From: VRUE01 sp036276735
GTDB lineage: Bacteria; Actinomycetota; Thermoleophilia; Solirubrobacterales; 70-9
Reading direction: 5' to 3'
NCBI GenBank assembly: GCA_036276735.1
Contig: DASUOH010000039.1
Span: forward strand, 1-64,000
Length of the DNA: 64,000 bases
Position 1 is the first letter of the stretch. Each line of letters opens with the position of its first letter. The position numbers were made by a program, and so were the translations under genes. The notes beneath the pieces were generated by a model. It saw only the letters and a list, made by a program, of their open reading frames with translations. It made no database searches and was not told the DNA's origin. Below, piece by piece: positions 57,922-64,000 of the stretch.

Positions 57922-57964
57922 TTGACGCGGTTGACCACCCACTGTGGGTGGTCAAGTGCGTCAA
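57922..57964. repeat. Nested palindrome between phoD-like and dehalogenase genes
   Basis: Outer arms TTGACGC (57922-57928) and GCGTCAA (57958-57964); inner arms TTGACCACCCA (57931-57941) and TGGGTGGTCAA (57945-57955) around CTG. A terminator or operator is equally possible. Confidence 0.6.
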
Positions 57965-57998
57965 CGTCCCGATTGGCGCTAGGCTGGCTCGCCAGCCA

Positions 57999-58880
57999 AT
58001 GAGCGTCGACTTCGTCAGAACTCCCGAGGAGCGGCTGCAGGGGCTGCCTGACTTTCCCTTCGAGTCACGCTACGAGGAGATCGACGGGTTGCGGATCGCC
58101 TACCTCGACGAGGGGGAGGGCAAGCCGGTCGTCTTCTTCCACGGCGAGCCGACCTGGTCATTCCTGTGGCGCAAGGTCATCCCGCCGGTGCGCGACGCGG
58201 GCTTCCGCTGCATCGCCCCCGACTACGCCGGCTTCGGCCGCTCCGACAAGCCGACCCAGCTCGACTGGTACACGTACGACCGCCACGTCGAGATGATGGC
58301 GACGCTCTTGGAGCGGCTCGACGTGCGCGACGCGACGGCCGTCTGCCACGACTGGGGCGGCCCGATCGGGCTGCGGCTGGCGGTCGAGCACCCTGATCGC
58401 TTCAGTCGCTTGGTGATCATGGAGACCGGCCCCTTCACCGGCCAGCAGCAGATGAGCGAGACGTGGCTCAGATTCCGCGACTTCGTCCGCAACAACCCCG
58501 ACGTGCCGGTCGGCTTCCTCGTGCGGGGTGGCTGCGCCAAGGATCCCGGCGATCAGGTGACCGCCGCCTACGAGGCGCCCTACCCGACGCCGGAGTCGAA
58601 GGCGGGCACGCGCGCCTTCCCGCTGATCATGCCGACCGAGCCTGATGCTCCTGGCGCGGCGGAGGGGCGGCGGGTCGCCGACGCGCTACGCGAGGACGAG
58701 CGGCCGACCTTGGTCCTGTGGGCCGATTCGGACCCGGTGCTGCCCTTCTCGGTGGGCGAACGAGTATCGGAGCGGCTCAACTTCCCGGCGCCTCGGCCGA
58801 TCGAGGGCGCCGGCCACTTCCTGCAGGAGGACGCGGGCGAGGAGATCGGGCGGATCGTCGCCGAGTGGCTGCGCGAGTGA
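57999..58880 (+). CDS. Haloalkane dehalogenase (HLD-I type)
   Basis: 293 residues, alpha/beta hydrolase. The oxyanion segment is FFHGEPTWSFLWRK (H48-W53). The nucleophile is D118 in VCHDWGGPIGLRLA; the halide-binding tryptophans are W119 and, by position, W156. The acid lies at ADSDPVLPF (D245) and the base is H273 in GAGHFLQED. It cleaves carbon-halogen bonds, making an alcohol and halide. The start at 57999 is chosen because the family N-terminus begins there. A TAGGCT lies 13 nt upstream. Confidence 0.87.
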   Translation: MSVDFVRTPEERLQGLPDFPFESRYEEIDGLRIAYLDEGEGKPVVFFHGEPTWSFLWRKVIPPVRDAGFRCIAPDYAGFGRSDKPTQLDWYTYDRHVEMMATLLERLDVRDATAVCHDWGGPIGLRLAVEHPDRFSRLVIMETGPFTGQQQMSETWLRFRDFVRNNPDVPVGFLVRGGCAKDPGDQVTAAYEAPYPTPESKAGTRAFPLIMPTEPDAPGAAEGRRVADALREDERPTLVLWADSDPVLPFSVGERVSERLNFPAPRPIEGAGHFLQEDAGEEIGRIVAEWLRE

Positions 58881-58886
58881 TTCGCA

Positions 58887-58945
58887 GCCCTTCCGGTGCG
58901 AGTTTTGTGCGCTATACGAGCAAAAGTCGCACCGGAAGCTAGGGC
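58887..58945. terminator. Long hairpin between convergent genes
   Basis: Arms TTCCGGTGCGA (58891-58901) and TCGCACCGGAA (58927-58937), extended inward by TTTTG/CAAAA after a G-G mismatch; loop of 13 nt. An outer GCCC/GGGC adds to it. It overlaps the stop of the metallophosphatase gene and separates convergent genes, a likely bidirectional terminator. Confidence 0.65.
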
Positions 58946-60051
58946 ACCGACGCCAGTCGCCGCGTGATCCCGCGCAGCTCGTCGCGGCTGCGCCCCAGCA
59001 GTAGCTGGCTCCTGCGCGGCGGCGCGTCGTCCTCGAGCCAGGTGACGGTGCCCGGCCAGTAGGGGCTGGGTGGCGTGCCCGGTCGGTGGAAGGCGGAGGC
59101 GAAGACCCAGCTGCCCGTGTTGTGCAGGCGCCCGCCGTCGGGCAGCTCCCACTCCGCGTCGTCTCCTCCGGGGCCGGCACGGTGGGTGTGGCCGGTGAGG
59201 ACGTGCGCTGCGTCCAGCTCCAGCCGCCGCACCAGCTCGGTTGCGGCTGCGATTCCGCTCCGGGTGATCGAGGCGGGGGAGAGGTCCGAAACGAACTCGG
59301 CTCGCAGCAGCCGGTTGACGCCCCAAATGGCGCCCGGCACGCCCGCTCCCACGGCGGCGCGCAATGCGGTGCGGCGCAGGCGACCGCCGGCGCGGTCGCG
59401 CGCGGCGAGGGCACGCCAGGCTCGCTCCGACGGTCGCGACGCGCGGCGGGCGGCGCCTGACTGGGCGAGGGAGAAGTTGAAGGCGTAGATCGGCCTCAGG
59501 ACCCGCTCGTAGTCGCCCGGGCGCGCGGCCGCGGGCACCGGCCCGAAGGCTCGCATCGCGCTCGCCGCCGCGACGCACTCGATCCGCGGCAGGCGCCAGT
59601 GGCAGTCCATGTAGTGGCCATGGGTCGCGTAGACGTCGTCGCGCAGAAAGATCCCCGGATAGGCGATCCGGGATCGCGCACTCCCCAGCCAGGCCGCGAT
59701 GCGAGGTGCCACCTCACCTCCCGGCTCGTCGTGCTGCTCCAGCTCGAGCGGTTGGCCGGCGAGGGCGTTGCGCTCCAGCAAGGGCTCGGCGAGGCGGTGG
59801 TCGTGGTTGCCGGGAACGAAGACGACCTCGCGGCCCGCCATCGCCTCCCCTAGATCCTCGAAGAAGGGACGAACCGCCTCCAGGACGGCCGGCAGGGGCA
59901 GTTCGCGCAGCTCGAGCACGTCGCCGAGCAGGACGAGGCGGTCGGCGTCGGCGATCTCGTCCAGCAGCACGCGGCGGATGCCAGCGTCGCGCAGCAGGTC
60001 CTCGCCATGGGCGTGAGCGAGGTGGAGGTCGGAGACGATCGCGGTGCGCAT
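58939..60051 (-). CDS. Calcineurin-like metallophosphatase
   Basis: 370 residues. Motifs are TAIVSDLHLAHA (D, H), VLLGDVLELREL (GDxx), FVPGNHDHRLAE (GNHD) and VLTGHTHRAGPGG (GHTH), the full two-metal site. YATHGHYMDCHW adds a further His-rich motif. A central arginine-rich insertion (AWRALAARDRAGGRLRR) follows. The ATG at 60051 is used; a long upstream frame is antisense shadow. Substrate unknown (nucleotide or phosphodiester). It is divergent from the alpha/beta hydrolase gene. Confidence 0.87.
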   Translation of the reverse strand: MRTAIVSDLHLAHAHGEDLLRDAGIRRVLLDEIADADRLVLLGDVLELRELPLPAVLEAVRPFFEDLGEAMAGREVVFVPGNHDHRLAEPLLERNALAGQPLELEQHDEPGGEVAPRIAAWLGSARSRIAYPGIFLRDDVYATHGHYMDCHWRLPRIECVAAASAMRAFGPVPAAARPGDYERVLRPIYAFNFSLAQSGAARRASRPSERAWRALAARDRAGGRLRRTALRAAVGAGVPGAIWGVNRLLRAEFVSDLSPASITRSGIAAATELVRRLELDAAHVLTGHTHRAGPGGDDAEWELPDGGRLHNTGSWVFASAFHRPGTPPSPYWPGTVTWLEDDAPPRRSQLLLGRSRDELRGITRRLASVP

Positions 60052-60058
60052 TCGAAGC

Positions 60059-60064
60059 AACCTA
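60059..60064 (-). promoter_or_regulatory. -10-like hexamer TAGGTT for the metallophosphatase gene
   Basis: TAGGTT on the minus strand ends 7 nt before the ATG at 60051. Confidence 0.4.
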
Positions 60065-60072
60065 CCCGTGGG

Positions 60073-60078
60073 TACCAT
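60073..60078 (+). promoter_or_regulatory. -10-like hexamer TACCAT for the hydrolase gene
   Basis: TACCAT ends 6 nt before the ATG at 60085, in the 33-bp gap between divergent genes. Confidence 0.4.
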
Positions 60079-60084
60079 CATTCG

Positions 60085-61002
60085 ATGGCACGGATGAGCG
60101 ACGAACGCCTGGCGCCGGCCAACGGGATCGAGCTCTGCTACCAGGAGGTCGGCGACCCGGCGGCCGAGCCGCTGCTGCTGATCATGGGCCTGGCGACGCA
60201 GATGCTGGCCTGGGACGACGACTTCTGCGCGATGCTCGCGGACTGCGGCTTCCGCGTCGTCCGCTTCGACAACCGCGACATCGGCCGCTCGACCAAGATC
60301 GACGGTGCGGGCGTCCCGAGTCGCGCCGACATGCTTCTGGGGCGGCGCGGCACCGCCGCCTACCTGCTGAGCGACATGGCCGATGACACGCTGGGGCTGA
60401 TGGACCACCTCGGGATCGAGTCGGCGCACCTGGTCGGCGCCTCGATGGGCGGCATGGTCGCCCAGACGATCGCGATCCAACGCCCCGAGCGGGTGCGCTC
60501 CCTGGTCTCGATGATGTCGACGACCGGCAACCGTTGGGTCGGCATGCCCGCCTACAAGGCCCTGGGCACGCTCTTTGCCAGGCCGGGCAAGGGCCGTGAG
60601 GCGGCGATCGAGCACTCGGTGCGGGTCTTCAAGATCATCGGCTCGCCCCGCTATCCGATGGACGAGGAGCGCTTCCGCAAGCTGGCCGGCCGCTCCTACG
60701 ACCGCTCCCACAGCCGGGCCGGCATCGCCCGCCAGCTGCGCGCGATCACCGCGTCGGGCGACCGCACCATCGAGCTCGAAAAGCTGCGCCTGCCGGCGAC
60801 GGTCCTGCACGGTGCCAGCGACCCGCTGATCCGGCCGGCGGCGGGCCGCGCCACGGCGCGCGCCATCCGCGACTCCCGCCTGCGCATTTTCGAGGGGATG
60901 GGACACGATCTGCCCCGCGCCCTCTGGCCCGAGTTCGTCGAGGAGATCGCCGCCACGGCGGCGCGGGCGGGGGAGGGCGACGTCGCCGCCCAGTCGGCCT
61001 GA
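60085..61002 (+). CDS. Alpha/beta-fold hydrolase
   Basis: 305 residues. The nucleophile elbow is LVGASMGGMVAQTIA (S in GASMGG). LLIMGLATQMLAWDDDF is the oxyanion region, VVRFDNRDIGRSTKID the usual strand 4 loop, HGASDPLIRPAAG the acid and GMGHDLPRALW the catalytic histidine. This is the esterase/lipase branch related to aclacinomycin methylesterase. Substrate unknown. Confidence 0.88.
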   Translation: MARMSDERLAPANGIELCYQEVGDPAAEPLLLIMGLATQMLAWDDDFCAMLADCGFRVVRFDNRDIGRSTKIDGAGVPSRADMLLGRRGTAAYLLSDMADDTLGLMDHLGIESAHLVGASMGGMVAQTIAIQRPERVRSLVSMMSTTGNRWVGMPAYKALGTLFARPGKGREAAIEHSVRVFKIIGSPRYPMDEERFRKLAGRSYDRSHSRAGIARQLRAITASGDRTIELEKLRLPATVLHGASDPLIRPAAGRATARAIRDSRLRIFEGMGHDLPRALWPEFVEEIAATAARAGEGDVAAQSA

Positions 61003-61007
61003 ACTTC

Positions 61008-61039
61008 GGCTGCCTTGATGACCCTATGGGGTCATCGAA
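61008..61039. repeat. Bipartite hairpin repeat, copy 2
   Basis: A 32-nt block equal to 41927-41958 but for one base. It holds inner arms ATGACCC (61018-61024) and GGGTCAT (61029-61035) with loop TATG. The outer arms are decayed here. It lies just after the hydrolase stop. Confidence 0.65.
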
Positions 61040-61084
61040 CTGACCCAAAGTCGCCGAGCCGGCCCCTACACCGGTCGAGAGAGA

Positions 61085-61168
61085 TGCGGCTGAGAGGAGT
61101 CGAACCTCCACGGGGTCTCCCCCACACGGACCTGAACCGTGCGCGTCTACCAGTTCCGCCACAGCCGC
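61085..61168 (-). tRNA. tRNA-Leu (anticodon CAG)
   Basis: Acceptor GCGGCTG/CAGCCGC. Anticodon stem CACGG/CCGTG with loop TTCAGGT. Long variable arm; T-arm GGAGGTTCGACTCCTCT. Discriminator A. 84 nt. Confidence 0.95.
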
Positions 61169-61289
61169 GGGACACGGGAATCTAGCGCTTGCGGGCGCTT
61201 CGCCCGGGCGGGTCGGCGCGACTTGACGGAAGCCGCGTCCCGCGCCATGGTCCGATGGATCGGTTTTTTCGACCTTTGGAGGTGCTGAG

Positions 61290-61577
61290 ATGCGCTTCGC
61301 GATCATCTATCGGCCCAAAGAGACCCCGCCACCCGACCAGCTCCCCGCGATGCTCCAGGGGATGGCGGATTGGATGCAGAGTCATGGCGACCGGGTCAGC
61401 GGCGTCCAGTTCTTCGTCGGCGGCGGCGGCTTTGGCACGATCGACACCGACGATGCCGAGGAGCTCACCCGCCTGATCTCCGAGCACCCGTTCACGCCGT
61501 ACTCGGAGATCGAGGTTCGCCCGCTGCTCGAGCCGCAGGCGGCACTCGCCATTCTCCAGGACGTCTACCGGGGCTGA
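61290..61577 (+). CDS. Small uncharacterised protein
   Basis: 95 residues. The order beta (MRFAIIYRPKE), helix (QLPAMLQGMADWMQSHGD), beta (VSGVQFFVGGGGFGTIDT), helix (DAEELTRLISEHPF) and beta (YSEIEVRPLLEP) fits a ferredoxin-like dimeric alpha/beta barrel, as in DUF3303 and muconolactone-isomerase-like proteins. A strong ribosome binding site (GGAGGTG) lies 7 nt before the ATG. Function unknown. Confidence 0.75.
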   Translation: MRFAIIYRPKETPPPDQLPAMLQGMADWMQSHGDRVSGVQFFVGGGGFGTIDTDDAEELTRLISEHPFTPYSEIEVRPLLEPQAALAILQDVYRG

Positions 61578-61660
61578 CGCCGGCTCGCCGGGCGCATCCG
61601 CCTTGACGGGAGCCGACGAGTCCCAACGACCGCCGGCTCCCGCTAGAATGCCGCTCTCAC

Positions 61661-61733
61661 GCCGCTATCGTCTAGGGGACTAGGACGCCGGATTCTCAGT
61701 CCGGAAACCGGGGTTCGAATCCCCGTAGCGGTA
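61661..61733 (+). tRNA. tRNA-Glu (anticodon CTC)
   Basis: Acceptor GCCGCTA/TAGCGGT, with G-T at the first pair. Anticodon stem CCGGA/TCCGG with loop TTCTCAG. T-arm CGGGGTTCGAATCCCCG. Discriminator A. 73 nt. Confidence 0.95.
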
Positions 61734-61740
61734 CTGGACA

Positions 61741-61763
61741 AGCCCCGCCCGGCGGGGCTTTTT
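61741..61763 (+). terminator. Rho-independent terminator after tRNA-Glu
   Basis: Arms AGCCCCGC (61741-61748) and GCGGGGCT (61752-61759), loop CCG, then five T. Canonical form. Confidence 0.85.
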
Positions 61764-61814
61764 CATGCCTGGCTTCAGACGGGTCTCCCGGCCCGCGCGA
61801 GGAGCCATCGAGGC

Positions 61815-61820
61815 TAGAGT
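61815..61820 (+). promoter_or_regulatory. -10-like hexamer TAGAGT for the SurA-like gene
   Basis: TAGAGT ends 6 nt before the ATG at 61827. Confidence 0.4.
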
Positions 61821-61826
61821 GAGTCC

Positions 61827-62471
61827 ATGAGGTACGGCTCCGGAACGCGAACGGTCCTTGCGACTGCGCTCTGTGCTGGTGGCCTAGCGACGCTCTGCGC
61901 TTCGGCCGGCTCCGCGTCCCCGCCGCCGCCGGAGGACCTCGTGCCCAACACGATCGCGCGTGTTTCCGACGTGCCGCATCGGGTGGGGACGATCACTCGG
62001 GCCGAGCTTCACCACGCGGTGGTGTTGGTCGCGGTGCAAGGGGACCGGCCCGTGCCGCGCCCTGGTGAGCGCGGCTACGCGCGTCTCGCGCACGTCTCGC
62101 TCGGTGGCTTGATCGAAGCGGTGTGGCTGAATGGTCAGGCCGCGGAAATGGGCATCGTCGCCACCCACGCGCAGGTCGTGCGCGAACGCGAACGCATAAA
62201 GAGGGAAAACTTCGCGGACGATGCCGAATTCCACCAGTTCCTGCGGAAGTCGCGCCTCACGCCCCGCGACGTCTACGAACGGGTCGAATTGCAGATCCTC
62301 GTCCCGCGGATACAAGCGCGGATCGTCGCGGGCGCCGGGAGCAAGGCCGAGGAACAGGAAGCGTTCCAGGCGTTCGTGGACGAGTTCAGCGAAAAGTGGC
62401 GGGCCCGGACGGTCTGCGCGCCAGAGTACGCGGTCGGTCGCTGCTCAAACGGACCGGAACCGACGGCCTGA
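61827..62471 (+). CDS. Secreted SurA-N-like (foldase/chaperone) protein
   Basis: 214 residues with a signal peptide (VLATALCAGGLATLCASAGSA). The mature part resembles the helical SurA N-terminal chaperone domain without a PPIase: TITRAELHHAVVLVAVQ, GGLIEAVWLNGQAAEMGI, ATHAQVVRERERIKRENF and FHQFLRKSRLTPRDVYERVELQIL. Two cysteines near the C-terminus (TVCAPEYAVGRC) could pair. It should help fold or guard exported proteins. It is convergent with the right-edge propeller gene. Confidence 0.75.
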   Translation: MRYGSGTRTVLATALCAGGLATLCASAGSASPPPPEDLVPNTIARVSDVPHRVGTITRAELHHAVVLVAVQGDRPVPRPGERGYARLAHVSLGGLIEAVWLNGQAAEMGIVATHAQVVRERERIKRENFADDAEFHQFLRKSRLTPRDVYERVELQILVPRIQARIVAGAGSKAEEQEAFQAFVDEFSEKWRARTVCAPEYAVGRCSNGPEPTA

Positions 62472-62497
62472 TCGGGCACGGCGGCGCCCGTCGAGCC

Positions 62498-64000
62498 CTA
62501 CTCGCCCAAGCTGTAGGCCACCAGTTCCGGCGCCTGGCCTTCGGCGGTGGCGAGGCCGGCGCCGGCGACGAGGGTGTTGCCGTCGGCCATCACGCCGGCG
62601 TTGGTGCCGGCCGGCAGGGATTCCTGCCAGGCGAGGCGGCCGGAGGAGGTGTCGAAGCCGTGGACTTTGCCGTCCGCGGTGGTGACGAAGACGAGGTCGT
62701 TGACGACGGTCGTCGCTCCGTAAGCCGGCGCGGTGGCGAATTTGTGTTTCCACTCGATCTGGCCGGTGGCGACGTCGAGGGCGACGATTTCGCCGCTCGG
62801 TGCGACGGTGCCGCTTTCGCCGGTTTCAGAGCCGGAGATAGCTTCGGCGGGTGAGTTCACGACCGGCACGAAGACGCTGCTGCCGTCGGTCGCGCCGGGT
62901 GCGATCACACCACCGAGGATGCCGGGGTAGACCGTCCCTTTTTTGATCCGGTCGTATTCGCCGCGCATCGCGTAGAGGTTGTCGTTGTCGTGGCCGTTGT
63001 GGGTCCCGACCGCCCGCTTCCAGACCAGCTTGCCGTTCTTGGCGTCGACCGCGACGACGTAGCCCACCTTGCCGGGGACGACGACCAGTTCTCGACCTTT
63101 CGACTCGACCAGCATCGGCGGGCCCTGCAGGTCCCAGTCGTAGATGTCGTGCGGGTTGAACTGGTAGTACCACTCCATCTTGCCCGTCTTGGCGTTCAGC
63201 TTGACGACTGAGTTGGTGTAGAGGTTGGGGCCGGGACGGCTCTCGCCGTAGGGGAATTTGCCCGTCCCCGGAAACGGCGCCGGGTTGCCGACCCCGAAGT
63301 ACATGAATCCCTTGTCGTCGAAGGCGGGCGTGTACCAGAGCCCGCCACCGGAGTTCGTTTTCGGGTCGCCCCAGAGGCTCTTCGGCACCGTGTCCCAGCT
63401 CCACAGTTTTTTGCCGGTTTTGCCGTCGAGCGCCCAGAGGATCCCGACCGCGCCCCCTTCGTAGAGGGAGCCGGCGTTGACCGGGGTGGTGGAGACGTAG
63501 ACGACCCCTTTGTAGGTGCCCGGCGCGAGGTTGATGCCCTCCTGTGCGTTCCTGGTCAACGGCACCGACCACAGCTCTTTACCGGTTTTCTGGTCGAGCG
63601 CGAAGGCGGCCGTGCCGGTTGCCCCGTAAACGCGCCCGTCGGCGACGGCGACACCGTTCGGCCCAAAGTTCGCCTCTTCGTAGGCTCTCGTCCACAGCAC
63701 CTCGCCGCTCTCCTGGTCGATCGCCTGGACGTTGGAGCCGAGGTCTTGGATGTAGACGACGCCTTTGTCCATGACCGGGGTGGAGGCGAAGCTGCCGAAG
63801 GCGCCTTCGCCTTCGAAGGGCGAGGTCCAGGCAACTTCCAGCTGCTTCACGTTGGTCGTCTTGATCTGCCCGCTGACGGCGCGCGTGTTGGCGAGGTCGC
63901 CGTTCGGATAGCCGCTGCCCGTCAGGCTGGCTTCGCTGCCACCGTCGTCATCGCCACCACCGCAGGCGACGACGAAGAGAGCTGCGAGCACGAGGAGAAC
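62498..64000 (-). CDS. PQQ-like beta-propeller lipoprotein, 5' end outside window
   Basis: At least 500 residues. The open frame continues to the window edge, so the start is missing. A lipobox region (LAALFVVACGGG) is visible. Blades include VVYIQDLGSNVQAIDQESGEVLWTR and VYGATGTAAFALDQKTGKELWS, in the style of quinoprotein alcohol-dehydrogenase propellers. The catalytic Ca/PQQ residues were not identified, so an electron-transfer or scaffolding role cannot be separated from a dehydrogenase. The gene at 52519-53760 is of the same type. Confidence 0.83.
   Translation of the reverse strand, partial: VLLVLAALFVVACGGGDDDGGSEASLTGSGYPNGDLANTRAVSGQIKTTNVKQLEVAWTSPFEGEGAFGSFASTPVMDKGVVYIQDLGSNVQAIDQESGEVLWTRAYEEANFGPNGVAVADGRVYGATGTAAFALDQKTGKELWSVPLTRNAQEGINLAPGTYKGVVYVSTTPVNAGSLYEGGAVGILWALDGKTGKKLWSWDTVPKSLWGDPKTNSGGGLWYTPAFDDKGFMYFGVGNPAPFPGTGKFPYGESRPGPNLYTNSVVKLNAKTGKMEWYYQFNPHDIYDWDLQGPPMLVESKGRELVVVPGKVGYVVAVDAKNGKLVWKRAVGTHNGHDNDNLYAMRGEYDRIKKGTVYPGILGGVIAPGATDGSSVFVPVVNSPAEAISGSETGESGTVAPSGEIVALDVATGQIEWKHKFATAPAYGATTVVNDLVFVTTADGKVHGFDTSSGRLAWQESLPAGTNAGVMADGNTLVAGAGLATAEGQAPELVAYSLGE

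Noticed and set aside
58939..60906. A 655-codon frame extending the metallophosphatase upstream
   Set aside because: The extension is antisense to the alpha/beta hydrolase and has no domain; MRTAIVSDLHLAH at 60051 is the natural N-terminus.
1..64000. CRISPR array or cas genes
   Set aside because: No regularly spaced short direct repeats and no Cas-like protein.

Overview
The window is about 64 kb of very GC-rich bacterial chromosome. The gene set points to an actinomycete-type bacterium: a fused CofG-CofH (FbiC), a full set of F420 genes, a crotonyl-CoA carboxylase/reductase next to an ethylmalonyl-CoA mutase, and start/stop overlaps of ATGA or GTGA type. My best guess is class Thermoleophilia (Solirubrobacterales-like). 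That is inference, because no rRNA or ribosomal protein is present. Many genes carry a TANNNT hexamer 6 to 9 nt before the start codon and no Shine-Dalgarno sequence, which suggests widespread leaderless transcription.

Layout. 0-3 kb: a transposase remnant, a Ser/Thr kinase, an SCP2-like protein, a CelD-type acyltransferase and a MaoC hydratase. 3-18.5 kb: a Wzx/Wzy-type exopolysaccharide locus (acyltransferase, ATP-grasp enzyme, glycosyltransferases, flippase, polymerase, Wzz/tyrosine kinase, two deacetylases, a heparin-lyase-like secreted enzyme, PssD/PssE and the initiating phosphoglycosyltransferase). 18.8-29 kb: ethylmalonyl-CoA mutase and crotonyl-CoA carboxylase/reductase, with ClpS, RmuC, YgfZ and a methyltransferase around them. 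29.3-32.2 kb: a metal operon (Tat-exported two-domain multicopper oxidase, ZIP transporter, DtxR/MntR regulator) preceded by a double palindromic operator.

32.2-36 kb holds three copies of a 103-bp inverted-repeat element. Two flank a pair of small genes and one lies in frame inside fbiC. 35-40.7 kb is the F420 module: fbiC, cofE, cofC, cofD and an F420-dependent NADP oxidoreductase. 40.8-51 kb is acyl-CoA metabolism: SDR, FlK-like thioesterase, HMG-CoA lyase, two carboxyltransferases and acetoacetyl-CoA synthetase, which together suggest leucine/acetoacetate use.

48.7-61.7 kb carries seven tRNA genes (Leu x3, Trp, Gly, Pro, Glu). Between tRNA-Pro and a Nudix gene sit a phage-type ORF6N protein and a HEPN-like protein, a small possible defence or phage-derived patch. 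The rest is hydrolases (PhoD, haloalkane dehalogenase, metallophosphatase, alpha/beta hydrolase), a P450 and two secreted beta-propeller proteins; the last one runs off the right edge.

The strongest candidates for something undescribed are the 103-bp repeats, whose stems covary between copies, and the metal operon with its paired boxes.
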